Shown: positions 10,662 through 26,129 of the stretch, one piece after another
Numbering within the stretch: position 1 is the stretch's first letter
Layout: each line of letters starts with the position of its first letter
Source of the DNA: Silene noctiflora
Taxonomy: Eukaryota; Streptophyta; Magnoliopsida; Caryophyllales; Caryophyllaceae
DNA length: 27,125 bases
NCBI GenBank assembly: GCA_009801015.1
Contig: VHZZ01000110.1
Coordinates: 155,700 to 182,824, forward strand
Direction: 5' to 3'
Notes under the pieces: generated by a model
What the model was told of the DNA's origin: nothing
The model's database searches: none
The model's input: the letters and a program-made list of their open reading frames with translations, nothing else
Made by a program: the position numbers and the translations under genes

Positions 10662-11149
10662 TAGAGGTGGCAATCAGGTCAGTCGGGTCGGGTTTGGGTC
10701 GGGTAAGCTGGTTCGGGTCATATTGGGTTCGGGTCATATTGGGTCAGCAAACCCCTTCGGGTCGAGTCAGGTCGGGTTCGGGTCGTTGTCGGGTCGGGTC
10801 ATTTTGGATCAAATGATGTATCGGGTCGGGTCGGGTTAGGGTCGTTTAATTTAGTTTTAACCATTAAATTTAGTTTTTAATCCATTATTTCGTTTAATTA
10901 CTTCATTATTAGGTCAAACGTATCAATCTTAACACAAAGTCACTTTCATTTTGATCAAAATTAAGCTTAATAATTGTTGGGTTATCAATTTAATCGGGTC
11001 GGGTCTGGGTCGGGTTCGGGTCTGTGATAATCGGGTCATGTCGGGTTACATGTCGTCATCGGGTCAGGTCGGTTTCGGGTCACAATATTTTCCGATCCTG
11101 TCGGGTCGGGTTTACTCGGGTTCGGGTCGGGTCAGACTTGCCAGCTCTA
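10662..11149. mobile_element. Non-autonomous hAT element rich in GGGTC (488 bp)
   Basis: Terminal repeats TAGAGGTGGCAA and, reverse complemented, TAGAGCTGGCAA (one mismatch) are flanked by a perfect 8-base duplication GTTAGATC (10,654-10,661 and 11,150-11,157), which is diagnostic of hAT insertion. Two G-rich arms built of GGGTC/GGGTTC words (about 10,677-10,845 and 10,995-11,135) surround an AT-rich core. The arms are in the same orientation, so they do not fold on each other. The open frames across the arms are low-complexity and not genes. Confidence 0.88.
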
Positions 11150-11479
11150 GTTAGATCCGATACTAAGATATTATTATCGAAATTATGGAAAAGGTTTATG
11201 TGCTAAACCCCTTAAAAAAAGAAAAATATTTGCTTTTATTCGTACACTTTTCTTAATATGAAGTTTGTTTTATTGACACGAATACAAACCCGACGTAACC
11301 TGATATATTCATGGTACCTGACCAATTTTTTGAAGACTAGAGTTGAAGGCAATGAACGTCATGACCCATGTGACCTGTATAGGTGGTGTTGTGGTGGGCC
11401 GTCAAATGAAAACAATTGAGACCGCAACTACTAGCCTTACATCTCTAAAATATTCATGTGGTCTTATAAAATCCACTAA

Positions 11480-11560
11480 TTCTAATTTGTGACGGATAAT
11501 TTTCGTCACAAGTTTGTGATCTTTCATATGATGCAAGTACAAGAGTAAGTGGGGAAGCAA
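11480..11560. repeat. Half of a GACGG Mutator MITE
   Basis: GACGGATAATTTTCGTC ... ATGCAAGT ... AGTAAGTGGGG follows the order of the left half of the element at 13,250-13,457. The right half is absent. Confidence 0.5.
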
Positions 11561-11765
11561 GCTAGGTGGTATGGGCACTCCTCCTAACCAGTCGTCTCGT
11601 ATTTGACACCATGTCTGACACGCCTAAATATGTCCCAGATTCCTATAAATGATGAATGAGATGTCGAAAGACTGAAAGAGATTGATTAGAAGACGGGTTT
11701 GAGTGGGAAATGAGAATAAGTTATAGTCAAAGGCAAATTTTATCTTCAATTATTTAAATTTAAAA

Positions 11766-12045
11766 TCAAATACATTTACAAAAATAAAATGGTACGTTAA
11801 TTATAACTATAAAATATATATTTATAAAAAATATAAATAACGTCTCTCATGTCCTATATTTTTGTTAACTTGATCAAATGAGGATTTAGATGAAATGGTA
11901 CAATATTATTTTGGTTTGTGCAATATTATTTTGGTTTGAGTACGTTAATCAAATACATTTTACAAAAATAAAATGGTACAATATTATTTTGGTTTGTGCA
12001 ACTATATTTTTGTTTACTTGATCAAATGAGGATTTAGATGAAAAG
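11766..12045. repeat. Imperfect local direct repeats, AT-rich
   Basis: CTTGATCAAATGAGGATTTA occurs at about 11,870 and 12,018. ACAAAAATAAAATGGTAC occurs at about 11,777 and 11,961, and CAATATTATTTTGGTTTG occurs three times. This points to local duplication. No gene is visible. Confidence 0.6.
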
Positions 12046-12367
12046 TTTAAAAATTCGGAATATTTTGTGGAAATAAAATTTCGTCTTAGTTAACGTATTT
12101 TTCGCCCGACTCGAACTGAGAAATGTTGACAACTACACCATTTTTCACAAATAGGACTATACATCCAGATGTATATGAGCATCGTACATCTAATGCAAAT
12201 TTAATTGAGCTTATATGCAACTTTTTTGAGCTTTTAAAAATTTTAATTTACATTTTAATTCTTTAGATGTTAAATTAAAATCTTATTGAGTTTATATGTA
12301 TTATTTTCGAGTTACAATATAATATTTTGAGTTAATTTTTTTTATAAAGGCGATCAAATTCTTTTCA

Positions 12368-12495
12368 ATAAAGCTCGTAAAATGCATATATAATAAGTTC
12401 AAATCCTTTATTATAAAGCTCCAAATCTATACTACCAAATATATTTATAGACCACGTAATAAGCTCGTAAAATGCATATATAATAAATTCTTTTC
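12368..12495. repeat. Direct repeat of about 30 bp
   Basis: AAGCTCGTAAAATGCATATA followed by TAATAA appears at about 12,375 and again at about 12,462, about 88 bases apart, in AT-rich DNA with no coding potential. Confidence 0.55.
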
Positions 12496-12555
12496 ACAAA
12501 ACCATTAATCCAATGTCCATGTAATTTTATATTTATTTTTACAGTATTTTTCTTA

Positions 12556-12752
12556 ACAAAGCGTCTTGCTTGTGATAGGCACTATCCGTCATAAGTTGAA
12601 GACGGATAGTGTCTCTCTCACAATAAGGCAAGTGGGAGGACAAGTGGGAAGAAATGGAGCACCCCATGGATAGTGCCACTTGCATATTGTGAGAGGGGCA
12701 CTATCCGTCTTCAGCTTGTGACGGATAATACCCGTCTTCAATGAGAATTTGT
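12556..12752. mobile_element. Mutator-like MITE, GACGG family (197 bp)
   Basis: The arms GGCACTATCCGTCATAAGTT and AAGACGGATAGTGTCTCTC pair with CACTATCCGTCTTCAGCTTG and GACGGATAATACCCGTC on the right. ATTTTTCTTA (12,546-12,555) and ATTTTTCCTA (12,753-12,762) are a 10-base target duplication with one mismatch. It is very similar to, and equal in length to, the copy at 2335-2531. Confidence 0.78.
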
Positions 12753-13249
12753 ATTTTTCCTAAAAGTGATATATAACGGTAAAATTATTGATAGTTTTGA
12801 GACAAAACTTACCAAAAATTATGAGATAAAACTCACCTAAGACTAGCAATAATCTGCCAAAGTCTTTTAAGTTGAGTCGTAAGACTCTTGTAAAATCTTG
12901 GCACAATTTACTAGGCATTTCTTCCAATTAATAATTGACAAATGTACCTCTTTTTTTTTTTTTTTTTCCTTAGAAGCTGAAAAATATAAGTAGGGTAAAA
13001 AATAGAGTCCATTAATAATGTGTAAAATTTGATGTGAATCTGGGTAATTTAAAAATAATAAAAATTAATAAAAAGTTAATGTGGCAAAGTTTTAAACCGA
13101 AAAATCTGACTAATAATCTTACTGTTAAAAAAATGTTGCAATAAATTTAGGGTGGTCATAGACCATAGTACGTTAGTAGTTAGTACCACTAGCAAAGGTA
13201 CTTTACCACGGAGGACGGAGGCACGGACCATTAATCCACAATAATTGAA

Positions 13250-13457
13250 CGGTCCACTTATTGTAGACGGTTACTATTCGTCTAAAGTTGAAGACGAATA
13301 GTGGTTCTCTCGCAATATGCAAGTGAAAGAGCAAGTGGGGGTATTCCATTTCCACCTACTTGCACTATCCCTTACATTTTGTGAGAGAGACACTATCCGT
13401 CTTCAACTTTAAATGAATAGTGTGACGGATAGTGTCCGTCTACAATGAGAATTTGTG
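13250..13457. mobile_element. Mutator-like MITE, GACGG family (208 bp)
   Basis: A foldback element with left arm GTAGACGGTTACTATTCGTC and right arm GTGACGGATAGTGTCCGTC. It is flanked by a perfect 9-base duplication ATAATTGAA (13,241-13,249 and 13,458-13,466), which fixes the family as Mutator-like. It is more diverged than the two 197-bp copies. Confidence 0.8.
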
Positions 13458-13466
13458 ATAATTGAA

Positions 13467-13990
13467 AGAGTTAAACAATCAAAAGTTTAAAGTACCTAAG
13501 TTGAAATTTTCAATTACCTCTAACTTACTTTATTACATTAATATTTTGCTCCCGTTGACATTTCCCGCACCTCTTAACATCAAATTTTAATTCCGTTACT
13601 ACTTCATACATTGTTAATATATAAAACTAATATGCTATTTACAACTGTAATGCACAAAAGGAAATAGTCGGTGGTGGAGTCAGGATTCGAAGAAATTGAA
13701 GTTAGTAAGGATAAAATGTTCCAGTCTGAGCAAATGAGTAATAAAATTTTCAAATTTTCAAATATTAACGGAAGTAAGCGCCTCTACTAATCCCCTCGTT
13801 TCACCACCTAATATAGTAGTATTAAAAGAGAGTAATATTGGTAATAAATGGTGAGAATTATAAAAGCCGAAATGGAATTGATTATGTAAAGAGGGGACAG
13901 GAAGTAGAAGACGTACGTGTGCTTATTTAATAATGTTGCACCAATAACATTGTATTTTACTGGTTACCAATTACCATACTTTCTACTTAT
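13467..13990. other. AT-rich intergenic DNA
   Basis: I see no gene, repeat or RNA signal in this stretch. Confidence 0.5.
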
Positions 13991-13997
13991 ACAATTC

Positions 13998-14160
13998 TTT
14001 TTTTTTTTTTAAAGGATGCGCACAGCTATCATAAATATAAAAATCAAAGTTTACATGAAATTGGTGGGAAGCCGAGATACAATCTGAGCTCCCACCTCCT
14101 TAGCAACGGCAAAGCTAAGTCTAGTAAAAATATAAGCGGTCGCACAAGCCCCTGCATCTT
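13998..14160 (-). mobile_element. Probable retroelement 3' tail (LINE or SINE)
   Basis: On the minus strand a GC-richer block (from CCAAGATGCAGGGGCTTGTG to GGTGGGAGCTCAGATTG) is followed by a terminal poly(A) (plus-strand T run, 13,998-14,010). A short minus-strand frame reads RLSFAVAKEVGAQIVSRLP, which could be the end of a LINE polyprotein. Too little remains to assign a family. Confidence 0.35.
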
Positions 14161-14169
14161 GGGATACAG

Positions 14170-14211
14170 AGAATTTATTATCATTATTATTATTAATTTA
14201 TTATTATTATT
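14170..14211. repeat. (ATT)n microsatellite
   Basis: Interrupted runs of TTA/ATT over about 42 bases. Confidence 0.8.
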
Positions 14212-14397
14212 ATGGTGGTGGGAATCTCTAAAGCAATCTATCGAGTACTAGTTGTATGAAAGAATATCATGACTCTTCACTGGCATCACGTTACCAAAAG
14301 AACAATGACTTTCATTCTGGTACAAAGACGGATATATCCGTTTTATAAAAATCGGTTAAGTAAATACCTTAAGGTCATGTACTCATGTAATTTATGT

Positions 14398-14560
14398 TCT
14401 TTTCAGTTTAATTTCAGATCTCACTCTGTTTAGTTCGACCCACTTTAGTTTAGCTTATATCATTTTAGCTCTATTTTTCAGTTAAGCTTCATTCAACTCA
14501 CTCCAGTTTAGTTCAGTTTACTTCTGTTCAATTTTGTTCAATTCAGCTCACTTCAGTCCA
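14398..14560. repeat. Degenerate TTCAGTTTAG minisatellite
   Basis: Many variants of TTTAGTTCAGTT, TTTAGCT and TTCAATTCAG occur in tandem. The complementary strand resembles the GAACTAGACTAAACT sequence found at 18,050 and 18,870. Confidence 0.5.
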
Positions 14561-14779
14561 AAAGAACAATGTCTAGTTAAATACTCTTTCCTAGCGCGTA
14601 TTTCTTTCCCTTCCATTCTGCACAAGAAATAAGGAAATAATTTTGGACTACATAAAACATTCTACCCCGCATGTAAATGAATTTGAACCACACAAAAAAC
14701 TTTCCAAAAAAAAAAGAGGGAAGAAATGAGCGAACACGAGGGAGTAGATGATACAAGCTTTTGTCTAGTTGTTAGAGAA

Positions 14780-15332
14780 CTATTAAAGATCTTCCGCTAT
14801 TGCGCGGTATATAGAGTTTTTATTTTGTAGTGCATTGCACACCATAAATATTTAATATTTCACTCTTTTGTATTTTGATATGAAGCAAAAAATTTGAAAT
14901 GGAAACTAATCAAAGAGAATTAAGTTAAAGTGTGATTTTTTTTAAATGAATATTTTTGTCACGAAACTAATAGTAAATACTAAATACGTATCAAATTATT
15001 ATCTACAGTAATATATTATTGCATTATTAAAAAATTTAACAACATCTACAGTAATATATTATTGTGTTATTCAAAAATTTAGCAACATCTACAGTAATGT
15101 ATTATTGCATTATTCAAAAAATTAGCAACGTATAGTTTATAATTTAAAATCAATTTTAATGAAAAAATCATAATTATGAATTTAATTAAATGATTAGAGT
15201 TTAATTATAAGAATATATTCATTGGAAATATAATAATGTAATGAAATAAAGTTTTACTTATTGCCTTATTTAGCTAGATGCCTTTTGGAGGGAAAACTAA
15301 GAGAATTTTTATTCTCTTAGTAGTAAGGGGGA
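14780..15332 (-). mobile_element. Non-autonomous Helitron (553 bp)
   Basis: On the minus strand it starts at A|TCCCCCTTACTACTAAGAGA (plus 15,332 downward) and has a perfect 10-base palindrome with a 4-base loop near that end (15,297-15,320). It ends after a hairpin CCGCGCAATAGCGG with ATAG|T in place of CTAG|T. The last about 120 bases match window positions 5-120 in reverse orientation. No coding sequence is present, so it depends on an autonomous relative. Confidence 0.7.
15001..15129. repeat. 43-bp tandem repeat, three copies, inside the Helitron
   Basis: ATCTACAGTAATATATTATT begins units at 15,001, 15,044 and 15,087, a 43-base period with few mismatches. Minisatellites of this kind are common inside small Helitrons. 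Confidence 0.85.
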
Positions 15333-17690
15333 TATGTTATTATCTGAGCTATTATGCATATTTAACTCGTTTTTAAATTTAATATATATGGATATAAATG
15401 TCTTAACATGATATTATAGTTTTATACAAGTACTTTGTGTGTAATTTTGATCATGTTTTTTTGATTTAAAATTGATTTACGAAGTATTTATGTAAGAGAG
15501 TTTTATACAGGTACGAGTATATAGAAAAAACAATTTTTTAAGAAGCTATCTTTTACATATACTGATCACGGTCTTGGTAATGAGAATTTGATATTCGTTT
15601 TACAATATAAATTTAAATCCGTTTCATAAAAGACCGACTAATTATTGTGATTAAACTTCCATAATTAAAATAAATTAGTATTCTGTTAGTAATTTTAAAT
15701 AATTCTGAATATGAATTTTTATTCTTTTTTAAATAATGGAATATTGGGTGATAATGAATAAGATGGTTACGTAAGTTGAGTTGGCAATGTTTTCCCTATT
15801 ATTGGAGGCATGTTTTCCTTTTGGGCACCTTGGCTTGCTTTCTTCCTCCATTGCATTTTCTATCTTTTTTGTTCTTTTGAAAAAAAAAAAAAAACTTCAA
15901 TGATTAGTCTTAAATTGATAGTATTATAGTAATGGTAGTTAAAGTAATTTTTCATATGGGTCATACACTACATATTTTTATTTAGAAAAATGATAAATAC
16001 GGTCCTAAGGGCTGTATCTAAGATACCGAAAAAGGAAAAAAAAAAGCTTAAATCGAACATTAATAACATTAATTTACTCGTAATTGTGTCATAAATTCCT
16101 AATTTAATTTCATTTTGGGAGTAATTTAATTCTTAAATAATACCCTAAAGCTGTCAAAGATATTAATACTAACAATGTTTTTAGTGATACGGAATACTCT
16201 TTATAGTATATGTATCTGAAGTATGACGTATATGTTTAAGTAAGTCGAGCCACAAAATTTTCAATAAGAAAAAAAAAACGATTGACCTCTTAAATTTTTT
16301 CATTTCCATATATATGAAAAGTTAGATAATTTGAACCTTCGGTACATGCCAATAAAACATATAAAGTTCTTTTTTTTTTTCATCTTTCATTATGTGCGAG
16401 AAAACACATAAACATAAAAATTCTAAATTTTCAAACCGGACATCTAGTACGGAGTACATCACAACACAAGCAAAATTCATACTCGGTTCACCATTTAGAT
16501 TAATTTGGTTCCCACAGACAAAACATAAGGTCTATATCATCACGTATAGATCTAGAGATTATATGATGCACAATTGTTTTAAATAATAAAACAGGTTAAA
16601 TAAATAAATGAGATACAAAGTAGAATGTATAGATAATGCCAAAATCATGTTTTATCTATCTATATAAAGTAGTATCTGATCAATTTACACCTTAGGATAA
16701 ATATAATCGTATACTTAAGATAGATATAATCATATTAAGAACGATCAATCAAAATGAAAGAGTCGGACAAGAAGATCCATATGACCCGATCCGAGGGTGT
16801 CATGTTGATTGTTGAGAGGTGTTTTGAAAACATAAAATGGTCCACACTTACATTACATGTGACAATGTGCTTTATATTTTATATGGGTTTTCAACTTTTC
16901 ATTCATCAATTAAGAAATATTTTGAGTGTACCTTCATAGAGCTCCTAAATGCACACTTGTTGATGAAATATTTTTAGTTTCATTTTCACAAACTTCATTG
17001 TTTGGGTTGGTTTCATGTTTGGTCAAACTACATCTTTTGCATGATTTATAAAGGCTATAGTCCTTTTTTGCCTTCACCAATCACCATTCTTAAATGCCTA
17101 TTAATAAATTTACAATTGTGAGAGAAACATAGATTCCTCTATGGGCCCTTATTCTTGACTTTTGATCAAAAAAGAAATAAATCAACAATGGCATTCTTGA
17201 TTTTTCTTCTTGATAAGTTTTACTTAAAAATAATAAAAAAATTCACATTTTTACTTAAAATACCGAAATTTGAATCTTGGTTCTGCCACTAGTTAAATCT
17301 GTATAGATCATTATTTAAGCCTTAGGAAAAAGGAGAATAATCGAATGTTGGAATAATTTATCAGGAAAATCAATGCATGTATGAGCGAGTTCCGTAAATT
17401 TTATAAATGGTTTGTATAAGAATTTGTAAAGTGGTGATAATAATTTTGTATTTTGCAAGTATTAAATTTAAATAAGAATTTGTTAAAAGAGGAAAGTGAT
17501 GATTAACCACACCAACCAAAATAATTAGAATGTTGGAAATGTAAGTTTTCTCCTACAGTTTGATTGAAAGTTTGGTAGCTTATTAACTAAGGTATCATAT
17601 AATTTTGTTTAATTATTTGTATGGCTACTTTAAATCCTACCTTTTTATCACTCTAGATGGCCCTATGTGTTATAATTTTATTATAAATTT
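15333..17690. other. AT-rich intergenic DNA, no gene seen
   Basis: Very AT-rich. Frames of 60-64 codons at about 16,392 and 16,754 show no domain, no codon bias and no splice context. A short GGTCCTAAGGGCTGTATCTA piece at about 16,001 may be a MITE fragment. Confidence 0.5.
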
Positions 17691-17693
17691 TAG

Positions 17694-18990
17694 CTACAAA
17701 TTTAATTGATTTTTTTTAAATAATAATTTTATGATTTTATGTAATTTAACAATACCAAGCTTGTGATTAATACGCTATTCGTCATTTCTATACAGTACAA
17801 TACAAATAAGTTAAACGATTATAACTCAACAAACAATAACCCTTCACAAGAAGAACATGCACTACAAGTCTCATAAACGTTCTAAGTACCTTTCCTGAAC
17901 ATGAACACGATTGTCTCAAATTTTTGTTATCGATACTAAAACAAATGTGACCGACTAAAAAGGAAATATAAAAAATTACTATCTTATTCAAGAAGTTTCC
18001 CAAATTATTACATATCACTTGAAGTTTAAGATCATGTTTGTTCAAATTAAAAAAACTCTGAACTAGACTAGATTTATAGTATCTCAATGTAATAGAAGTA
18101 CAAAATGAACTAAATTGATGGAATGTCAAAATCGAAACTGCACAAAATAGTACTAAATGAACTCAAGTTATGTTACAAATTTAATTAATTCACTTTTTAA
18201 ATAAATAAAAACAATTCTTTTATTAGTCATAAACGATTGAGACAAGATAAATAATAAATTTATGATATTAAGTAATAATATCAAGCTCCTATTACATTAT
18301 TTGGCATTTCTGTACATTAGTACAAATAAGTTAAACGACTATAACTCAACAAACAACAACTCTTCACAAGAAAATCACGCACTGCAACGTCTGCAGGTAT
18401 TAAAAAAAATGTTATGCATACCTTTCTTGAACATGAACACGATTTTCTCAACTTTTAAGCATCTTCTATTAAATCGACATGCAAACAAACGTGACAGACT
18501 AAAAAGGAAAAAAAAATTACTTTCTTAACCAATATTGTCGATCACTTACATGAAGTCTAAGACCGTGTTTCTTTCAACTAAAACTCCCTTAAATTAACTA
18601 AATCCCCTTACTATTAAAGCTAAGTCATTTAAAGGCTTCTGATTGGTTCCCTGATTTAAAAGAGGTTTTTTTTCACTTTATAAGGTTGACTCCACCATAA
18701 ACTTGCCTTGAATTATTTAACATCGTTTTATTTAATTATTATTTCTGAATATAACGTCTAATTATCGTACTAACTAACATATTTTGTATGTTATCTAAAA
18801 GTCAATTCGTGCATTTTTTTACACGGGATTAAAACTAATTTATAGAAATATCAGCATATTAAACCGAATAGAGTTGAACTAGACTAAACTTTTAGAATCT
18901 CAACAAAACAAAAGTACAAAACGAAACTGAATTTTACCAAAAGTAACAATCGAAACTAAACCGAATTAAACCGAATTTTTAAGTCATAAT
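17694..18990. repeat. Diverged tandem duplication, two copies
   Basis: Copy 1 (17,694 to about 18,174) and copy 2 (18,175 to about 18,990) share ACAAATTTAATT, TACAAATAAGTTAAACGA, TATAACTCAACAAACAA, GAACATGAACACGATT, GACTAAAAAGGAAA and GAACTAGACTA in the same order, with the offset growing from about 480 to 530 bases through small indels. Copy 2 is longer because a Helitron sits in it. Open frames at 17,788-18,129 and 18,262-18,528 lie on opposite strands of corresponding parts, which argues against either being coding. Confidence 0.75.
18603..18838 (+). mobile_element. Mini-Helitron (236 bp) inside duplication copy 2
   Basis: It starts A|TCCCCTTACTATTAAAGCTA and ends ACACGGGATTAAAACTAA|T. 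It has a 3' hairpin CGTG/CACG (18,808-18,825), a CTAA terminus, and insertion between A and T. The 5' end shares TCCCC(C)TTACTA(C/T)TAA with the 553-bp Helitron but the 3' hairpin differs, so it belongs to a related family. Copy 1 of the duplication lacks it. Confidence 0.72.
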
Positions 18991-19079
18991 TTCCACCATG
19001 TTACAATCACTTAATTGGTGGATAACACAGTGTTCAAATGATGGAGTGGATATTACTTCTTCAAACAAAAATTAGTTCT

Positions 19080-19309
19080 ACTTTCTCCATTTCCTCTCTT
19101 TCTCTCTCTAAAACATTCACTCAATAATAAACAAACTCTTTGAAAAAACCTTCACAAAACCCCTCACTAATCACATTCCCCCACTCAAAATTACTAAAAA
19201 TTATGCAAATTTAACACAAACCCAACATTTTAATCCACATTTAATCATCTGGGTTTCACTTATTTACTGCTTTCTCTCTCTAAAACTTACCTTAATTAGT
19301 GAAATAATT
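19080..19309 (+). promoter_or_regulatory. Probable BSK transcription start region and 5' UTR
   Basis: CT-rich TTTCCTCTCTTTCTCTCTCT sequence precedes the start codon by about 210 bases, with further TTTCTCTCTCT at 19,270. No clear TATA box was identified. Confidence 0.5.
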
Positions 19310-24544
<5,235 letters not shown>

Positions 24545-24835
24545 TTGTATAGTTATTCATATTTTTGCGCAAGCTTATTTTAAGTTCTTCGTTGTATTGG
24601 TACGGTTTGTATCTATCCGAAAATTTGTATGGAAAATCATATCCATGTGAGGGTTGTATTGCTTGTGTTTTTAATCTAAGCAAGGAGCATTCGGTGCTTG
24701 TATTGCTGCTGGCAACGCAAGACGGTAAGTGCACCAATTTAACCTCGTTACTATGATCGTGAACGAAAAATTGGCATTGTGTTATTTATATCAAAATTAT
24801 ATTGACAGTCATTTTTCAGTTTTGGAATTGCGATT

Positions 24836-24876
24836 CTCGGAATCGGAATCGGAATCGGAATTGGAATCGGAATCGA
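24836..24876. repeat. (GGAATC)n hexanucleotide repeat
   Basis: About six copies of CGGAAT/GGAATC with one TTGGAATC variant, some 290 bases after the BSK stop codon. It lies in or just beyond the BSK 3' UTR. Confidence 0.8.
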
Positions 24877-25224
24877 TACATGCCTTCCGGGGTTGTTTCA
24901 GCATGGTCATCTATTTCCTGCCGATGGTCTTGAATTGTTGCTTAAGACATCCATTAAGTTTGAAATTATATCTTTTGCGGAAACGTCGATACCTTCTTGT
25001 TGGTTCTTGTTACATCGATGTCCACGGTCCACTATGATACGATATTGTTCGCCTTAGGTGAAGTACTTGCGAATTTACTCTTGGGCGTCTTCTCAAAAGC
25101 CTCGTACTATTAGAGTTAATGAACACTTGTAAAATTGTTCTTCCATCCTATGTCGCAAATGAAGGACTTGAGTTTGCACCCGAACAATATAAAACAGAAT
25201 TCATTGGTGTGAAAAAAGATAATT
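24877..25224. other. Intergenic DNA between convergent genes
   Basis: Frames of 77-102 codons are open here but carry no recognisable domain. I see no RNA gene. Confidence 0.45.
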
Positions 25225-25375
25225 CCTTTACCCCGTTCATTTGTTTACCTATTCCATTTTGTGGTGTCCGTCAGTTGTTATTTTTCTATTTTAGGAATGC
25301 ATTTATTGACCCCATCATCTTTCCTTGGTCTTTGTGTCAAAATCAAAGGTAAACAAATAATCGGGACGTAGAGAG
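25225..25375. mobile_element. Stowaway-like MITE relic (about 150 bp)
   Basis: The left end CCCCGTTCATTTGTTTACC and the right end GGTAAACAAATAATCGGGACG, followed by TAGAGAG|TA, are inverted repeats. The right terminus reads TACTCTCTACGTCCCG on the other strand, a decayed CTCCCTCCGTCCCG Stowaway end. The left terminus is more decayed. Confidence 0.6.
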
Positions 25376-25379
25376 TACA

Positions 25380-26129
25380 TAAAACATTAATTATTCTATT
25401 TAAAACGGTCCTAATAGTTTTCCATTTGCATAGACACGACAAGTCTTTTACTAATATCTAGACATTTTGCTTTTCGGTTATTACAAATTGTTTAGGACCA
25501 TTTAAAGAATAAGACTATAACCCATTTACAAAGAGCCCAACTAAAATAATTAATATATTTGTACAAAAATATTTTATTTGAATAACCTAATTTTATAGTT
25601 TGATAACTTACACACTTAAATATGTCAAAGTTCATCAAAATGCAAATATAATTAACAATTAAGTGTGGGCTATTCTCTTATCAGGCTAGTCCTATGCTAT
25701 AGGACGGTTCTATAAAAGAATTGTTTTTCTCTTATTTATACTATTTGACCCGTTTAAGTTTAAGATGAATATTCCCATCTCAAACAAGAATTCGTGATAA
25801 AACATCGACAATGGACTATAGGATCACAGAAGAGAAGTCCCAAATTCCTAAAAGTTTTATTACCTAAAAATACATGTAGCTAGGTTACGAAAATAAAACA
25901 AATGATCCTCACTTATAGTACTAAACTCGAGATTTAAAAGGATCTTTGTTTTCAAAATTCGCACCATTTTAAGCTAAAATAAATATAGGGTATGTGAAAA
26001 TAAGAAATGATATATAATGATTGGTACTCACGAATCAAGATTCAGTTGAATCCCGTCAACATCAAAACTGTGTCGTGTGTGTGTCCCATTTACAAAGGAA
26101 AAACAGAGAATCATAATCATTTATGCAGC
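25380..26129. other. AT-rich intergenic DNA and ataxin-10 3' UTR
   Basis: No coding signal is seen. The part nearest 26,129 should be the 3' UTR of the minus-strand gene. CCTATGCTATAGGACGG (about 25,690) is a short palindromic MITE-like piece. Confidence 0.4.

Noticed and set aside
10609..11206. GGGTC repeats as a telomere-like array or a glycine/serine-rich gene
   Set aside because: The repeats lie inside precise hAT ends with an 8-base duplication, so the transposon explains them. The units are not TTTAGGG.
14170..14560. CRISPR-like or satellite array
   Set aside because: The repeats are short, degenerate and without unique spacers. They are a microsatellite and a low-complexity minisatellite.
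17788..18528. Two frames of 113 and 88 codons
   Set aside because: They lie on opposite strands of corresponding parts of a tandem duplication, and neither frame is preserved in the other copy.
24729..25352. Open frames downstream of BSK (102 and 77 codons, plus a frame reading GLFQHGHLFPADGLELLLKT near 24,890)
   Set aside because: They have no start context, no domain and no splice partners, and one begins in a hexanucleotide repeat. A decayed element is possible but I cannot support it.
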